Of a stretch of 64,000 bases of DNA, positions 27,001 to 35,702 are shown piece after piece. Numbering within the stretch: position 1 is the first letter of the stretch; every line of letters starts with the position of its first letter. The notes beneath the pieces are model-generated. The model was not told the origin of the DNA. It made no database searches and saw only the letters and a list, made by a program, of their open reading frames with translations. This stretch comes from Alphaproteobacteria bacterium (lineage in GTDB: Bacteria > Bacteroidota > Bacteroidia > Bacteroidales > FEN-979). A program made the position numbers and the translations under genes. The stretch spans positions 92,273 through 156,272 of the forward strand of contig SACF01000004.1 in the NCBI GenBank assembly GCA_009928665.1, given 5' to 3'.

Positions 27001-28109
27001 TTGTCGGTAAGGTACACCACGCCCGGAGTAACGAACCCCATCCGGATGAGCTTGTTCTCAAAATAGCGGATCAGGGAAAGGTTGTCGCTGTTCATGATCT
27101 CTTTACCCAGGGTCAATACCGAATCGAGTACGGTACCTACATGGTGCTGCCGAAATTCCTCAAAGAGCTGAAAAAGGTTGTCGATTGATACGAGTATCTG
27201 ATCTTCCGTAAGTTCCTTACCGATATCGCGAATCACACGGTTCAGGTCCCAGAGCAGGTAATCCCGTTGATGTACCATTCCCGGGAGGTGAAGAAGGAAA
27301 AACAGATAGTGAAGTTTTTCGATTGCTTTTTCAAAATTCCCGGTAAATTTCCTGAATGCCGTGGCGATATCGGTGTAGGTAAGCGAAACCTTCACTACTT
27401 CATTCCAATTTCCGGCGTCAGCAAGCTTTTGTCGCTGAACATCGAAAAAAGGTTTTCCCAATTGCAGGATTTGATTGGAGTACTGATCACCGAATATTTT
27501 CTGCTTTGATCCGTACCACGTTTCTATTTTTGTGGACGACTCCCAGAAATCGAGATTTTTTATAGCGATTTCGCGGACCATTGTCAGGATTCGGGACGAA
27601 ACCGCAGGATCTTCAGAAAGTTTATCAAGGCTTGTAAAGAAAATTCCCAGGTTGGCAATGCAACTTTCCGTGCTGGCGCCGATGTTTTCTTCTAATACAC
27701 TGATTGCGTGTTCGATCGTCTGTTTGAAGAGGACGGGGTCAGTCGAAAGGTTTTCGATCAGTTTCAGGAGTGTGTAAACCAGTTGTTCCTTGAGCCGCGG
27801 CTCCAATTCTTCCCGGAGCAGGGTGGAAATGATATTGCATTCCGCATCAAGCGCTCTGACCGCTTCGGGAAGCGCCCGGTAGAACCATAAGTCGCCAATG
27901 AAAATTGCCGGAATTTGTCCTACGACATCAGCGTGATTGGAATAGGGATGGTGGAACTCATTGAAAAAATCTTCTGAGCGCTTATGAATTCCATAGTAAT
28001 TGTCAGAAAGGCTGATAAACCATTGATGCTCCTCAGGTATGTCGATTATCAAATCCCTGGTATGTGCCAGGTTTATTTCCAGTGCGGTCGATTGCAATCC
28101 GGGGTTCAT
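24012..28109 (-). CDS. PEP synthase/PPDK-like protein lacking the PEP-binding barrel
   Basis: 1365 residues. Residues 1 to about 870 are a mostly helical region I do not recognise, with no membrane segment. Residues about 875-1215 form a PPDK-type ATP-grasp nucleotide-binding domain: KGFFLKKLYLQGYSVPPGF, LLSVRSGSAISMPGAMNTFLNVG, SWDCYRRLLQTWG, WGTAVIVQQMVFGN, SGSGVVFTCD, EIEFTFETANPEDLYILQVRD. Residues about 1235-1345 are the swivelling phosphohistidine domain, with GKGGATSHAAVTA and phospho-acceptor His1303. The protein ends there: the C-terminal TIM barrel that binds PEP/pyruvate in PPDK and PEP synthase is missing. ATP would be split at the ATP-grasp domain and phosphate placed on His1303; the acceptor is unknown. 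It lies 15 bases after the standard GAPDH and 23 bases before the divergent one. Confidence 0.85.
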   Translation of the reverse strand: MNPGLQSTALEINLAHTRDLIIDIPEEHQWFISLSDNYYGIHKRSEDFFNEFHHPYSNHADVVGQIPAIFIGDLWFYRALPEAVRALDAECNIISTLLREELEPRLKEQLVYTLLKLIENLSTDPVLFKQTIEHAISVLEENIGASTESCIANLGIFFTSLDKLSEDPAVSSRILTMVREIAIKNLDFWESSTKIETWYGSKQKIFGDQYSNQILQLGKPFFDVQRQKLADAGNWNEVVKVSLTYTDIATAFRKFTGNFEKAIEKLHYLFFLLHLPGMVHQRDYLLWDLNRVIRDIGKELTEDQILVSIDNLFQLFEEFRQHHVGTVLDSVLTLGKEIMNSDNLSLIRYFENKLIRMGFVTPGVVYLTDNWQLHVDRNHIKNIRVWLELIEYSPEVMKRLLSALIINLRMGGIFIFDTDLFQRDVTRLLNSDIAPIFKRIKQLTRIFPVYFNEIGAEGELREVTTTLDEISQRADKLIHFLRKQIHTEGNNSHILICLEILNFWKDPNLDLLKPLVPADVIESIDLSGEWVQGVHEVVSALCEKGNLSVKQLSELESEAVETMLNELDSAKDQDIRRVRLLIRLYKLLKEKYSFETINIAAILNRYNFFSPAEVDDLTRYLDQSDDEQALRLIFRFMDRLNQIIFDPVTSQGWENIYHKRHIAFGIPSMYGEYHEKKFEALGVTFRLEGIATVLMERIIAKLNTDYITAKTLKSIYSTLELLRQGLELDGIPDQGFNSNLQMLQYSLTSGSFTIGQYLNIFQFMGESVKEIISHYFMSSYDELLKVIIPQIFPDETNLDQKSVSKFIHKKSEAFFRDLLSSAFLIQSLDNFIGKVLNSLRNMADHFTPEDIRSIMSYDPDVVISPFNIADPRIDSQIFLGSKGFFLKKLYLQGYSVPPGFIITTEVFRRKDSITKHPSLHAEVDNMIDRYIREIEILSHREYANPLNPLLLSVRSGSAISMPGAMNTFLNVGLNDEITEVLSQQHNFGWTSWDCYRRLLQTWGMSFGIDRDVFDQIMIDYKQKYDISRKIDFPPPIMREITYAYKDVLKERNVPFEQDPWLQARQAIIAVFNSWDNTRAKVYRNHLQIAHEWGTAVIVQQMVFGNIHRESGSGVVFTCDVMQNSPGIHLNGDFSFLSQGEDIVAGLVNTLPVSEAQRNKYYQKSPFSLESAFPKIFEKLNNFAHELLEKHDFGHQEIEFTFETANPEDLYILQVRDQSVTKPEKKVVFAVPPQKMKQVGTGIGIGNRVVNGFLAFDLEDIRAIKAKFEDGQCILARPDTVPDDIEMIFECDGLLTGKGGATSHAAVTASSLGKVCVVNCTELRVNEKEKTCRINDTVFRAFDKIALDGPLGIIYQGNYPIRKQEF

Positions 28110-28124
28110 GATCGTTTAGTTTAA

Positions 28125-29129
28125 TTACAGGGTCGCGATATGCTTTAAAAGGTCGATGATCCGGTTGGAGTAACCGCTTTCGTTATCATACCAGGCCAGC
28201 ACCTGAACGAAATCGCCGCCGAGGACTTTAACACTCAGGGCATCGAAAATGGCCGAATGCGGGTTATTGATGATATCGCTTGAAACGATGGGATCGCTAC
28301 AATATTCCAGGTATCCTTTAAGCTGCATCCGGGCCTGATTTAAAAAGGCTTCACGGATCATGGGAGCGGTTACAGGATTGTTCAAAAGGGCAGTCAGTTC
28401 GACGAAGGAACCGTCGGGCACGGGAACACGTGTCGCGAAGCCGTCGAACACGTTGGTCATCTCGGGCATGACCAATGCTACCGAGCGTATCGCGCTTGTC
28501 GTGGTGGGAATAAGGTTCACCGCTGCGGCCCGGGCACGCCGGAAATCATCATGCGGCCCGTCGAGGGTTGATTGGTTGTTGGTATAAGGATGTACGGTAT
28601 TCATAAAAGCCTTTTTCACGCCAAAGGAGTCATGCAGGACTTTGAGCATCAGCGCGACGCAGTTGGTTGTGCACGATGTATTCGAAATGATCCGGTCGGT
28701 ACGAAGGAGCTGGTGGTGGTTGATCCCCATGACAACGGTACGGTCGATCAGCTCGTCGCCGGGGGGACAGGATAGGATCACTTTGCGGACACTTCCCCTG
28801 AAATGCTGTTCAAGTTCCGGACGGGTTTTAAAGAGGCCACTCGATTCAACGATCACCTCTGCCCCGGAGGTATCCCAGGGAATTGCCGAAGGATGCATGC
28901 CCGAGGTGACGGGGATTTTCCTGCCGTCGACCAGTAAAAATCCCCGGCCCGGTGCAATCGATCCCAAAATCCTGCCATGAACACTATCATACTTTATAAG
29001 ATGCGCCAAGAGCGGCACATCCATCGCGTCGTTGAGGTGAACAATTTCAATCTCCGGTGTCGCAGCGGCAAGTCTGAAAACCAGCTTCCCGATCCTTCCC
29101 AGTCCGTTTATCCCGATTCTGATAGCCAT
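28125..29129 (-). CDS. gap: Glyceraldehyde-3-phosphate dehydrogenase, type I
   Basis: 334 residues, normal length. Rossmann motif GINGLGRIGKLVF at 7-19, NAD-type Asp34 in HLND, catalytic Cys153 in SNTSCTTNC, base His180 in NTVHPYTNNQ, the LDGPHDDFRRARAAAVNLIPTTTSA phosphate-binding stretch, and YDNESGYSNR near the end. It converts glyceraldehyde 3-phosphate, NAD+ and phosphate to 1,3-bisphosphoglycerate in glycolysis, and the reverse in gluconeogenesis. It is the first gene of a three-gene operon with the ATP-grasp protein and the divergent GAPDH; the spacing of 15 and 23 bases supports co-transcription. A TATTTTTG box lies upstream at 29163-29156. Confidence 0.95.
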   Translation of the reverse strand: MAIRIGINGLGRIGKLVFRLAAATPEIEIVHLNDAMDVPLLAHLIKYDSVHGRILGSIAPGRGFLLVDGRKIPVTSGMHPSAIPWDTSGAEVIVESSGLFKTRPELEQHFRGSVRKVILSCPPGDELIDRTVVMGINHHQLLRTDRIISNTSCTTNCVALMLKVLHDSFGVKKAFMNTVHPYTNNQSTLDGPHDDFRRARAAAVNLIPTTTSAIRSVALVMPEMTNVFDGFATRVPVPDGSFVELTALLNNPVTAPMIREAFLNQARMQLKGYLEYCSDPIVSSDIINNPHSAIFDALSVKVLGGDFVQVLAWYDNESGYSNRIIDLLKHIATL

Positions 29130-29155
29130 ATTGAGTTCAGTAAGCGAATTTTAAT

Positions 29156-29163
29156 CAAAAATA
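29156..29163 (-). promoter_or_regulatory. Candidate -7 promoter box for the GAPDH operon
   Basis: The minus strand reads TATTTTTG, matching TAnnTTTG, 27 bases before the ATG at 29129. No clear TTTG is found at the -33 spacing. Confidence 0.4.
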
Positions 29164-29306
29164 AAAACCAATTACAGCGCCCCATTGGTCGCTGACCTGT
29201 TGTTACAAATTTAACGCTTTTTCCGATTGGATTTCGAGGAAAAAAGATACCTGCTCCTACAGTGGAAAATCAAAATACGGGTACGACTCAACAGGGCGGT
29301 AATTGA

Positions 29307-31616
29307 TCATTGAACGGGCAGGGAAAAACTGAAAGCGCTTCCGCTTCCGGCTTCGCTTTTGGCCCATATCTTTCCGCCGTGTTTATCGATAAATTCCTTA
29401 CAAAGGATCAGTCCGAGGCCGGTTCCTTTTTCTTTCGCGGTTCCATAGGTAGAATAACTTTCATCGATGCGGAAAAGTTTTCCCAGTGATGCCTGGTCGA
29501 TTCCCACACCCGTATCCCGGATTGTTACGATAACGTCAGCCGGGGTTTGCTCAGCAGTTATGGTGACGGCGCCTCCCGGTTTCGTAAATTTGACGGCATT
29601 GGAGATCAGGTTACGCACAACAGTGCTGATCATAGGTCCATCCGCACTGACGATGTACTTCCGGGTAATGTTATTCACGACGGTTATCGATTTCTGGTGC
29701 GCCGAATCCTCCAGCAGCGAAGCCACATCACCTATCAGCCGCGTTAAGTCCAGGTATTCAGGATTAAAGTCCATCTTGCCGGTCTGGGATCGGGACCAAT
29801 CGAGGAGGTTGGTCAGCAGATCGAGGATACGGTTCGATGATTCATGGATGATACCCGCGTACTTGCCCACCTCCTGATAATCTTTCTCTTCAATTCGTTC
29901 CTTTAATACATCACTGAACCCGATGATGGCATTGAAGGGATTCTTGAGGTCGTGGGCGATTATTGAGAGGAATTTATCCTTCATCCTATTGAGTTCCCTG
30001 TAACGGGTTTCACTGCACCTGAGGGCTTCCAGGGTTTGACGTTGCCGGGTGACATCCCTTGAAAAAACGCCTACCTTGTCGGTGGTCTCATTTTGGTAAT
30101 GGATCGGGTAAATCACATATTCGTTGTACATTCCATTGCGTACATCCTCTCCGTGGATTATCTTTCCGGTATCCAGCGACTGACGGATAAGGGTTAATCG
30201 CTTTTCGGCAATTGCGGCCGGTAAGAAATCAAAGAGATTCTTCCCCACCATTTCTTCCCGGGTCATTTGCATCCTGCGGGCATGGGCCTCATTGGTATCG
30301 AGGACAGTTCCTTCCCGGTTGAGCAGGATTATAAAATCGTCGGTCGATTCCATGATGGCCCGGGCATTGGTTTCGCTTTCAAAAAGTTTTCGTAGTATGA
30401 TTTTCTTATCCGTAATGTTTCGGATAATCGCTACAATCTCGCTCTCAGAATAGGGAACCATGCGGCATTCAAACTGTTCGATCTCCTTACCGGGAATGGG
30501 AAGTTCATATTCATAGATCTGAATGAATTGGCCCTTCAGGGTTTCCCGGATCTTCTGCATGGTCAGTTCTGCGAACCATGCCGGCATGACCTCCGAAATG
30601 CTGCGTCCGATAAACATTTCCGGCGTCAGGTAAAGATCGTCTTTTGCTGCTTTATAACTCAGGAAAACGCCGTCGGCATTCACCTGAAATATCATGTCGG
30701 GGATCGCCGCTATCAGCGCTCTGGCATGTTGTTCGCTTTCGCGAAGTGCCTGCTCCACTTTTTTTCGTGCCGAAATATCCCTGATCAACGCCAAAATATA
30801 CGCTGTGTCGCCCAGTTCAATTTTTCCGGCGCTGACTTCGACCGGATAAAGGGTTCCGTCTTTATGTCGGTGAACAACTTCCAGCGTTTCATGTTTGATT
30901 TTTCCCAGCTCGTCCTCGACGGATCGATCCTTCATTCGTTCCCGGGCTCCGGGCTCCAGGTCGCGGAATGACATTTTCAGGAGCTCTTCGGCTGAATATC
31001 CGGTACGGTTGACAGCAGCCTGATTGACTTCGATGATATTGCCTTTCATGTCGTGGAGGAAGATCATCTCGACCGCCTGATCCATTATAGCGCGGTACTT
31101 CATCTCCGATAACTGCAACGCTTCATCCTTGCGTTTCTGTTCGGTAATATCGATGATATTTCCCGAAACCCTTGCAACCGATCCGTTCTTAAAAATCGGG
31201 CGGCCGATGGTCCGGATCCAGATATGGCGTCCCGTCGCTGTAATGAAGGGGAATTCCAGGTCGTACGGAATCCCCTGTTCACAGCACTTTTTGAATGCGG
31301 TCAGGATTGTTTCCCGGTCGGAGGGCAGGTAACATTGGATGCTTGCATCAATAAGATCCTGATTCCTGACCTGGAAAGTTACCGGGTTAAAATCATGGAT
31401 CCGGTAGGTCTCGGGTGTCCATATCATCGTCTCCGTATCGATATCCCACTCCCATCCTCCTATTTTGGCGAGTTGCTGGGTCGTTTGCAAAAGATCATAC
31501 ATCCGTTCAAGCGCCTCCTCACAGAATTTATGTTCAGCGGATTTATTCCCGGGGTCTCCCGTTTCGATCACCTCCTTCGACGGATGTTGACCCTTTTTTG
31601 GTTCGCTCATATCCAA
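29307..31616 (-). CDS. Cytosolic multi-PAS histidine kinase
   Basis: 769 residues with no membrane helix. Four PAS domains follow one another (about 45-165, 170-290, 295-405 and 415-530); the first carries GGWEWDIDTETMIWTPE, a PAS_3-type start. HisKA has His555 in FLSIIAHDLKNPFNAIIGF and HATPase_c ends with GTGLGLILCKEFIDKHGGKIWA. No receiver or output domain is attached. It is the last gene of the long leftward operon, 5 bases after the preceding kinase, which has a closely similar catalytic end (KEKGTGLGLILCKEF in both). With so many PAS domains it probably reads several internal cues, such as redox, ligands or light, but no cofactor-binding residue can be assigned. Confidence 0.92.
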   Translation of the reverse strand: MDMSEPKKGQHPSKEVIETGDPGNKSAEHKFCEEALERMYDLLQTTQQLAKIGGWEWDIDTETMIWTPETYRIHDFNPVTFQVRNQDLIDASIQCYLPSDRETILTAFKKCCEQGIPYDLEFPFITATGRHIWIRTIGRPIFKNGSVARVSGNIIDITEQKRKDEALQLSEMKYRAIMDQAVEMIFLHDMKGNIIEVNQAAVNRTGYSAEELLKMSFRDLEPGARERMKDRSVEDELGKIKHETLEVVHRHKDGTLYPVEVSAGKIELGDTAYILALIRDISARKKVEQALRESEQHARALIAAIPDMIFQVNADGVFLSYKAAKDDLYLTPEMFIGRSISEVMPAWFAELTMQKIRETLKGQFIQIYEYELPIPGKEIEQFECRMVPYSESEIVAIIRNITDKKIILRKLFESETNARAIMESTDDFIILLNREGTVLDTNEAHARRMQMTREEMVGKNLFDFLPAAIAEKRLTLIRQSLDTGKIIHGEDVRNGMYNEYVIYPIHYQNETTDKVGVFSRDVTRQRQTLEALRCSETRYRELNRMKDKFLSIIAHDLKNPFNAIIGFSDVLKERIEEKDYQEVGKYAGIIHESSNRILDLLTNLLDWSRSQTGKMDFNPEYLDLTRLIGDVASLLEDSAHQKSITVVNNITRKYIVSADGPMISTVVRNLISNAVKFTKPGGAVTITAEQTPADVIVTIRDTGVGIDQASLGKLFRIDESYSTYGTAKEKGTGLGLILCKEFIDKHGGKIWAKSEAGSGSAFSFSLPVQ

Positions 31617-31621
31617 ATTAG

Positions 31622-34075
31622 TTAGGTACCTGACGGGAGGGTAAACCTGAAGGTGCTTCCCTTTCCCTCTTCACTTTCGACGCGGATCTCCCCGCCCTGC
31701 TTAACAACGAATTCTTTACACAAGATCAAGCCCAGACCGGTTCCTTTCTCCTTGTCGGTGCCGGGTGTGCTGATTTTATTATCAATGGAGAAAATCTGAG
31801 ATCGTCTTTCGGCCGGGATCCCGATTCCGGTATCGCGGATGGCAACCTCCACCATTCCGTTTTGTCGGGATGCTTTAACAAAAATGCTTCCGCCCCGCGG
31901 GGTAAACTTGATGGCGTTGGATACCAGGTTCCGCACGATGGTGTCGACCATGTTATGATCCGCAACCACCCGGAGGCCGTCGGGAATCTCGACCGTGATG
32001 GCAATATCTTTTCGCATTGCCTGTCCTTCGACAACCGGGAGCGTCTCCATCAACTGCTCCTTCAAATTCATCACCGCGGGCTGAAAGGTGATCCTGCTGG
32101 TCTGTAAATTGGCCCAGATGAGCAGGTTTTCAAGCAATGCATAGGCCTGCTTCGATGAGGAGGCAATTTTCATCAGCAATGTGGTAACCTGATGCTGGTC
32201 CATCGTCCCGAATTCCTGAATCAGGAAGTCGGTAAATCCGAAAATGGAGTTGAACGGACTCTTCAGGTCGTGGGCTATGATTGAGAAGAACTTATCGCGT
32301 GTGGCAACCAGTTCGCGGAGTTCCTTGGCATTCTTTTGCATTTCGAACTCCATTTTCTTCCGATTGTCGATATTCCTGCTGACACCCAGTACTTCAATTT
32401 CACCGGCGGCATTGAATTGTATTTGTGTGGCAACTTCAACCCAGATGACCGAACCATCTTTACAGGATTGCCTGACTTCGTTCAACTGGCGGGTCAGGGC
32501 AGAATTCCTGTGTTTGAGAAATTCGGGGATGGCAATGTCAAGTCCGCGCCGAACCAGCTCCAGTGATTCCGGCTCCAGTGATTCATCCATCGACTGGGCC
32601 ATGGCTTCTGCCGGGGTATAGCCACGGAGGTGGATGACCGAGGGGCTGATATAGGTAAACCTTTCGCGCGACAGGTTTAAGATCCAGATCACATCGGCCG
32701 AATTTTCAGTGATCAGACGGTACTTTTCTTCGCTTCTCCGCAGTTGTTCTTCCGATTTCAGCCGTTCGCTGATATTAAAAAAGGTGACCACGGCGCCTTT
32801 GATCTTACCATCATGAATAATGGGATACGACCAGTATTCGGCCGGGAAGCTGCTTCCGTCGGCCTTCCAGAGAACCTCATCGGTGACGTGCGTTTCGACC
32901 CCTTCGCGAAATGCTTTAAAAATCTCGCACGCATCAACCGGGAACGGAGTGCCATCCTTTCTTGTATGGTGGATAAGATGGTGCATATTTTTCCCGATGA
33001 TATCGTGATAGTCCGGATAGCCCAATATTTTTACCGCGGAATTATTGCAGAAGGTACAATTTCCATCTCTGTCGATACCATATATCCCCTCGGCCGTGGA
33101 ATTCAGCAACTGAAGAAATTTCTCCTGGCTTTCCATCAGATCAAGTTCCGCTCTCTTGCGGTCGGTCGTTTCAAGGGTCAGCAGAAAGATTCCTTCGGGA
33201 ACCGGTTCGATACGTACTTCAAACCAGGCAACGGAACCGTCGGGGAATGCATAGGAAGATTCGACACGGACGGGAAATCGTTCATCCATGCACTTTTTAT
33301 AGGTGGCAAAGATGTTGGTCTGTTCGATTCCGGGGAACAACTCCTGAATTTTCCTTCCTGTCATCTCTTCCCTTTTCATCCGCGCCTGGAGCGCATTTGC
33401 TTCATTCACATACAAAAATGTCCAATCATGTCCGACCAGAACACACCCCTCCAGCATCGTGTCGAGCGTTGAACGGTAGCGTTCTTCCGACAACCGCAAT
33501 TGTTCATGACTGATCCTGAGTTGTTCGTGAGTTTCTTTGAGTTTGGAGAAGCTGTTTATTTCATTATACAGGATCAGCGCAACATAATTGAAGAAAAGGT
33601 TTAACAGCTTTTTAACATCTGAAACCGAAATCACGATATTCTCAATTTTGAAGACCCCGATGATCTCCTTGGCGGCCAGCAACGGAAAGGTCCAGGTGAT
33701 GGCATTTTTCAGTCCCGGTGTGGTCATGTGGGTTTTACTGATATCATCCTTTGATTCGACCGGCTCACGGGTTTCCAGTACTTTTTGAACATCGGGATCA
33801 TCGATTTTGGTCAGCCGTAATCTTTTCCCGAAAACGTCGGCATAAAAATATTCCCGGTCGAGGGTATAATAGATGGCCACGTTGGAGCCGCCAATGTTAT
33901 CCATTACGGTCAAAAGAAGGTTATCGATGGTGTTTTCAAGCCCGGTACCCGAACTGATCCGGGTCACGAGGTCGGCGATCAACTGAAGATATGACTTCTC
34001 GAGGGCAAGCTTTTCAACACGTTTCCTCAGATTATCAAGTTCTTCTCTTTCGATTGTCACCATTTCCGTGCTCAT
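31622..34075 (-). CDS. Cytosolic GAF-PAS histidine kinase
   Basis: 817 residues, no membrane helix. A short coiled coil (1-30), a GAF-like domain (about 35-180, SSGTGLENTIDNLLLTVMDNIGG, FPLLAAKEIIGVFKIEN), then three PAS domains (about 195-310, 315-440 and 445-575), HisKA with His602 in FFSIIAHDLKSPFNSIFGF, and HATPase_c (LVSNAIKFTPRGG, DTGIGIPAERRS, KGTGLGLILCKEF). It overlaps the DUF1638 gene by four bases (ATGA), so its translation is coupled to the corrinoid methyl-transfer genes. This coupling is unusual for a stand-alone kinase and suggests that it serves the same process. Confidence 0.92.
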   Translation of the reverse strand: MSTEMVTIEREELDNLRKRVEKLALEKSYLQLIADLVTRISSGTGLENTIDNLLLTVMDNIGGSNVAIYYTLDREYFYADVFGKRLRLTKIDDPDVQKVLETREPVESKDDISKTHMTTPGLKNAITWTFPLLAAKEIIGVFKIENIVISVSDVKKLLNLFFNYVALILYNEINSFSKLKETHEQLRISHEQLRLSEERYRSTLDTMLEGCVLVGHDWTFLYVNEANALQARMKREEMTGRKIQELFPGIEQTNIFATYKKCMDERFPVRVESSYAFPDGSVAWFEVRIEPVPEGIFLLTLETTDRKRAELDLMESQEKFLQLLNSTAEGIYGIDRDGNCTFCNNSAVKILGYPDYHDIIGKNMHHLIHHTRKDGTPFPVDACEIFKAFREGVETHVTDEVLWKADGSSFPAEYWSYPIIHDGKIKGAVVTFFNISERLKSEEQLRRSEEKYRLITENSADVIWILNLSRERFTYISPSVIHLRGYTPAEAMAQSMDESLEPESLELVRRGLDIAIPEFLKHRNSALTRQLNEVRQSCKDGSVIWVEVATQIQFNAAGEIEVLGVSRNIDNRKKMEFEMQKNAKELRELVATRDKFFSIIAHDLKSPFNSIFGFTDFLIQEFGTMDQHQVTTLLMKIASSSKQAYALLENLLIWANLQTSRITFQPAVMNLKEQLMETLPVVEGQAMRKDIAITVEIPDGLRVVADHNMVDTIVRNLVSNAIKFTPRGGSIFVKASRQNGMVEVAIRDTGIGIPAERRSQIFSIDNKISTPGTDKEKGTGLGLILCKEFVVKQGGEIRVESEEGKGSTFRFTLPSGT

Positions 34076-34677
34076 CGGTTCCCGAGTTTTAAAAAAATGG
34101 TTTGCTTTAAAACCGATTCAAGGTTATCCAGTGAAACATCCATCCATTTGACCGGCAAACCAACCGTTTGGCCCGCGTGTAATGCCTGTGCTTCAAAATT
34201 TCCGGAACAGGGGGTTCGAAGGGCGAGGATAACAGATCGGTCGCCTTTGAAAATATCTTTGATTATTTCCGGAGTGTTTCCGAAAGTCTTACGGATGATC
34301 TCATCCCAGCGTAATGCCCAGTCTTCCAGCAAAAAATAGGCTCCTCCGGCAAGTTCCCTGTTAAAAATTGTTTTCCCCAAAAGCATTTCGGCGCAATTCT
34401 GACCCTTCGACCGGATGGTCTTTGAATTCTCCAGAATCCGTTCCATCAGGGGGTGGCAGGCGCCGTAAAAGACGATCTTTTCGCGGGTTTTATATTTGCT
34501 GAGGGCGGCATTCAGAGATCCTGACAGTTTTTCAAAATCGATATGGAGAGAGGAATCGAGGAACCGCGGTTCTACCGGCCAGTTGTTTTTCCGGATCAGG
34601 AAGGCGATCTCTTTTTTCAGGATCCCGCAACTGATCAGAAGCAGTTTATCGTTTTGGGTCGTGTTTTCCGGTTTCAT
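34072..34677 (-). CDS. DUF1638 family protein
   Basis: 201 residues, cytosolic. The features of DUF1638 are visible: LLLISCGILKKEIAFLI at the start, VFYGACHPLMERIL, NCAEMLLGK, and GAYFLLEDWALRWDEI. The biochemical function of DUF1638 is unknown; members are found next to UroD-like methyltransferases and corrinoid proteins, as here. Two conserved Cys (SCGIL, GACHPL) and a third in GQNCAEM could bind metal or take part in methyl transfer, but this is inference. It overlaps the UroD-like gene by four bases upstream and the GAF-PAS kinase by four bases downstream. Confidence 0.85.
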   Translation of the reverse strand: MKPENTTQNDKLLLISCGILKKEIAFLIRKNNWPVEPRFLDSSLHIDFEKLSGSLNAALSKYKTREKIVFYGACHPLMERILENSKTIRSKGQNCAEMLLGKTIFNRELAGGAYFLLEDWALRWDEIIRKTFGNTPEIIKDIFKGDRSVILALRTPCSGNFEAQALHAGQTVGLPVKWMDVSLDNLESVLKQTIFLKLGNR

Positions 34678-35702
34678 TGACTGCCTGTTTCATAAACTGC
34701 TTCGAGCATGGTTCTGATATTCTCTTCCGGGATGGCATACGGCATGACCAGCGTTCCGAAAAGAAATTTCCCGCCGGGCATACCGGCCGCAAGCATTCGT
34801 TTGACCTCCGTTCTGATCTCCTCCTTTGACCAATCGATCAGTTTGATATCGTTAATCACGCCGCAGGTCAATGCCCGGCCGTTGATGATTTTTTTGCCTT
34901 CGGCGAGGTCATCGAGCGGGCTGAGGTAAAACGTTGATATTCCCAGTTGTTCAATTACCTGGTCGATCACCGGATTCATCCTGGCTCCCCCGCAGTAATA
35001 TACCAGTCCATTTGTTCCGCCCGGTTGCAGGTCGCGTTTCATCCAATAGAGCGACCTTTCGCGGAACAGGTTCATGGGAATAAAATCGGTCGATCCGAAG
35101 GCGTTGGCATAAACCAGAATATCGGCGCCGGCAGCCCGGTAGGCTTCAATTTCTTTCCGGAAAAAATCGGAGCATTTGGTCAACAGTTCATCGCGTACTT
35201 CTGCCGGCCCGAGGAGGAACAATTCCATCCATTTTTCCATCCCGATCAGCATGGCCGGGAGGGTCATGGATGCCGTGACATAGGCGCAGATCGGATACCT
35301 GCCGCCCACTTCTTTTCTCAGAATTTTCAGGCATTTCAAAGGTTCTTTAAAAGCCGGATGACCAGTCAGATCGTCGGGAACCTGCAATTTATGAATATCG
35401 TCGTAGTTTTTCAGGATCATTTCGCCCACGTTGGGTGATCCTTCCGCAGCAAAGATGATCCGCCGGCATCCCAGCAACTCGGCTTCCTTTCCCACATAGA
35501 AGAGGCTCCAGACGTTATCATATCCGTACTTTTCGCGCATTCTGAGCTGGGCTTCGGCAACATATTCCCCTTTCGAGAAATATTGTTTCAACGGCATTCC
35601 CAGCTCTCTTGCTCCCTGGTCGATCAGGTTGCAGAATACCGGGATCCGGTCTGAAGTGGTTCCATTAACGGCAGCCGTTAAACGTTCCATTCCCGTGATC
35701 AT
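34674..35702 (-). CDS. UroD/MtaA-like corrinoid methyltransferase
   Basis: 342 residues of the uroporphyrinogen decarboxylase fold, in the MtaA/CmuA-like branch that moves methyl groups between a corrinoid protein and a thiol or other acceptor. The start MERLTAAVNGTTSDRIPVFCN and the end MPGGKFLFGTLVMPYAIPEENIRTMLEAV are typical. The zinc site of MtaA-type enzymes is H-x-C with a later Cys; here the first part reads YYCGGARM, so the His is Tyr, while a Cys is present in ALTCGVIND. True HemE is unlikely because the neighbours are a corrinoid protein and DUF1638, and no heme gene is near. The gene is translationally coupled on both sides by four-base overlaps. Confidence 0.88.
   Translation of the reverse strand: MITGMERLTAAVNGTTSDRIPVFCNLIDQGARELGMPLKQYFSKGEYVAEAQLRMREKYGYDNVWSLFYVGKEAELLGCRRIIFAAEGSPNVGEMILKNYDDIHKLQVPDDLTGHPAFKEPLKCLKILRKEVGGRYPICAYVTASMTLPAMLIGMEKWMELFLLGPAEVRDELLTKCSDFFRKEIEAYRAAGADILVYANAFGSTDFIPMNLFRERSLYWMKRDLQPGGTNGLVYYCGGARMNPVIDQVIEQLGISTFYLSPLDDLAEGKKIINGRALTCGVINDIKLIDWSKEEIRTEVKRMLAAGMPGGKFLFGTLVMPYAIPEENIRTMLEAVYETGSQ

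Noticed and set aside
32744..33472. 242-codon frame antisense to the GAF-PAS kinase
   Set aside because: Shadow of a real gene with full PAS and HATPase motifs; no independent start signal.
34674..35702. HemE (uroporphyrinogen decarboxylase of heme synthesis)
   Set aside because: Neighbours are a corrinoid protein and DUF1638, and the sequence resembles the MtaA-like branch; no heme genes are nearby.
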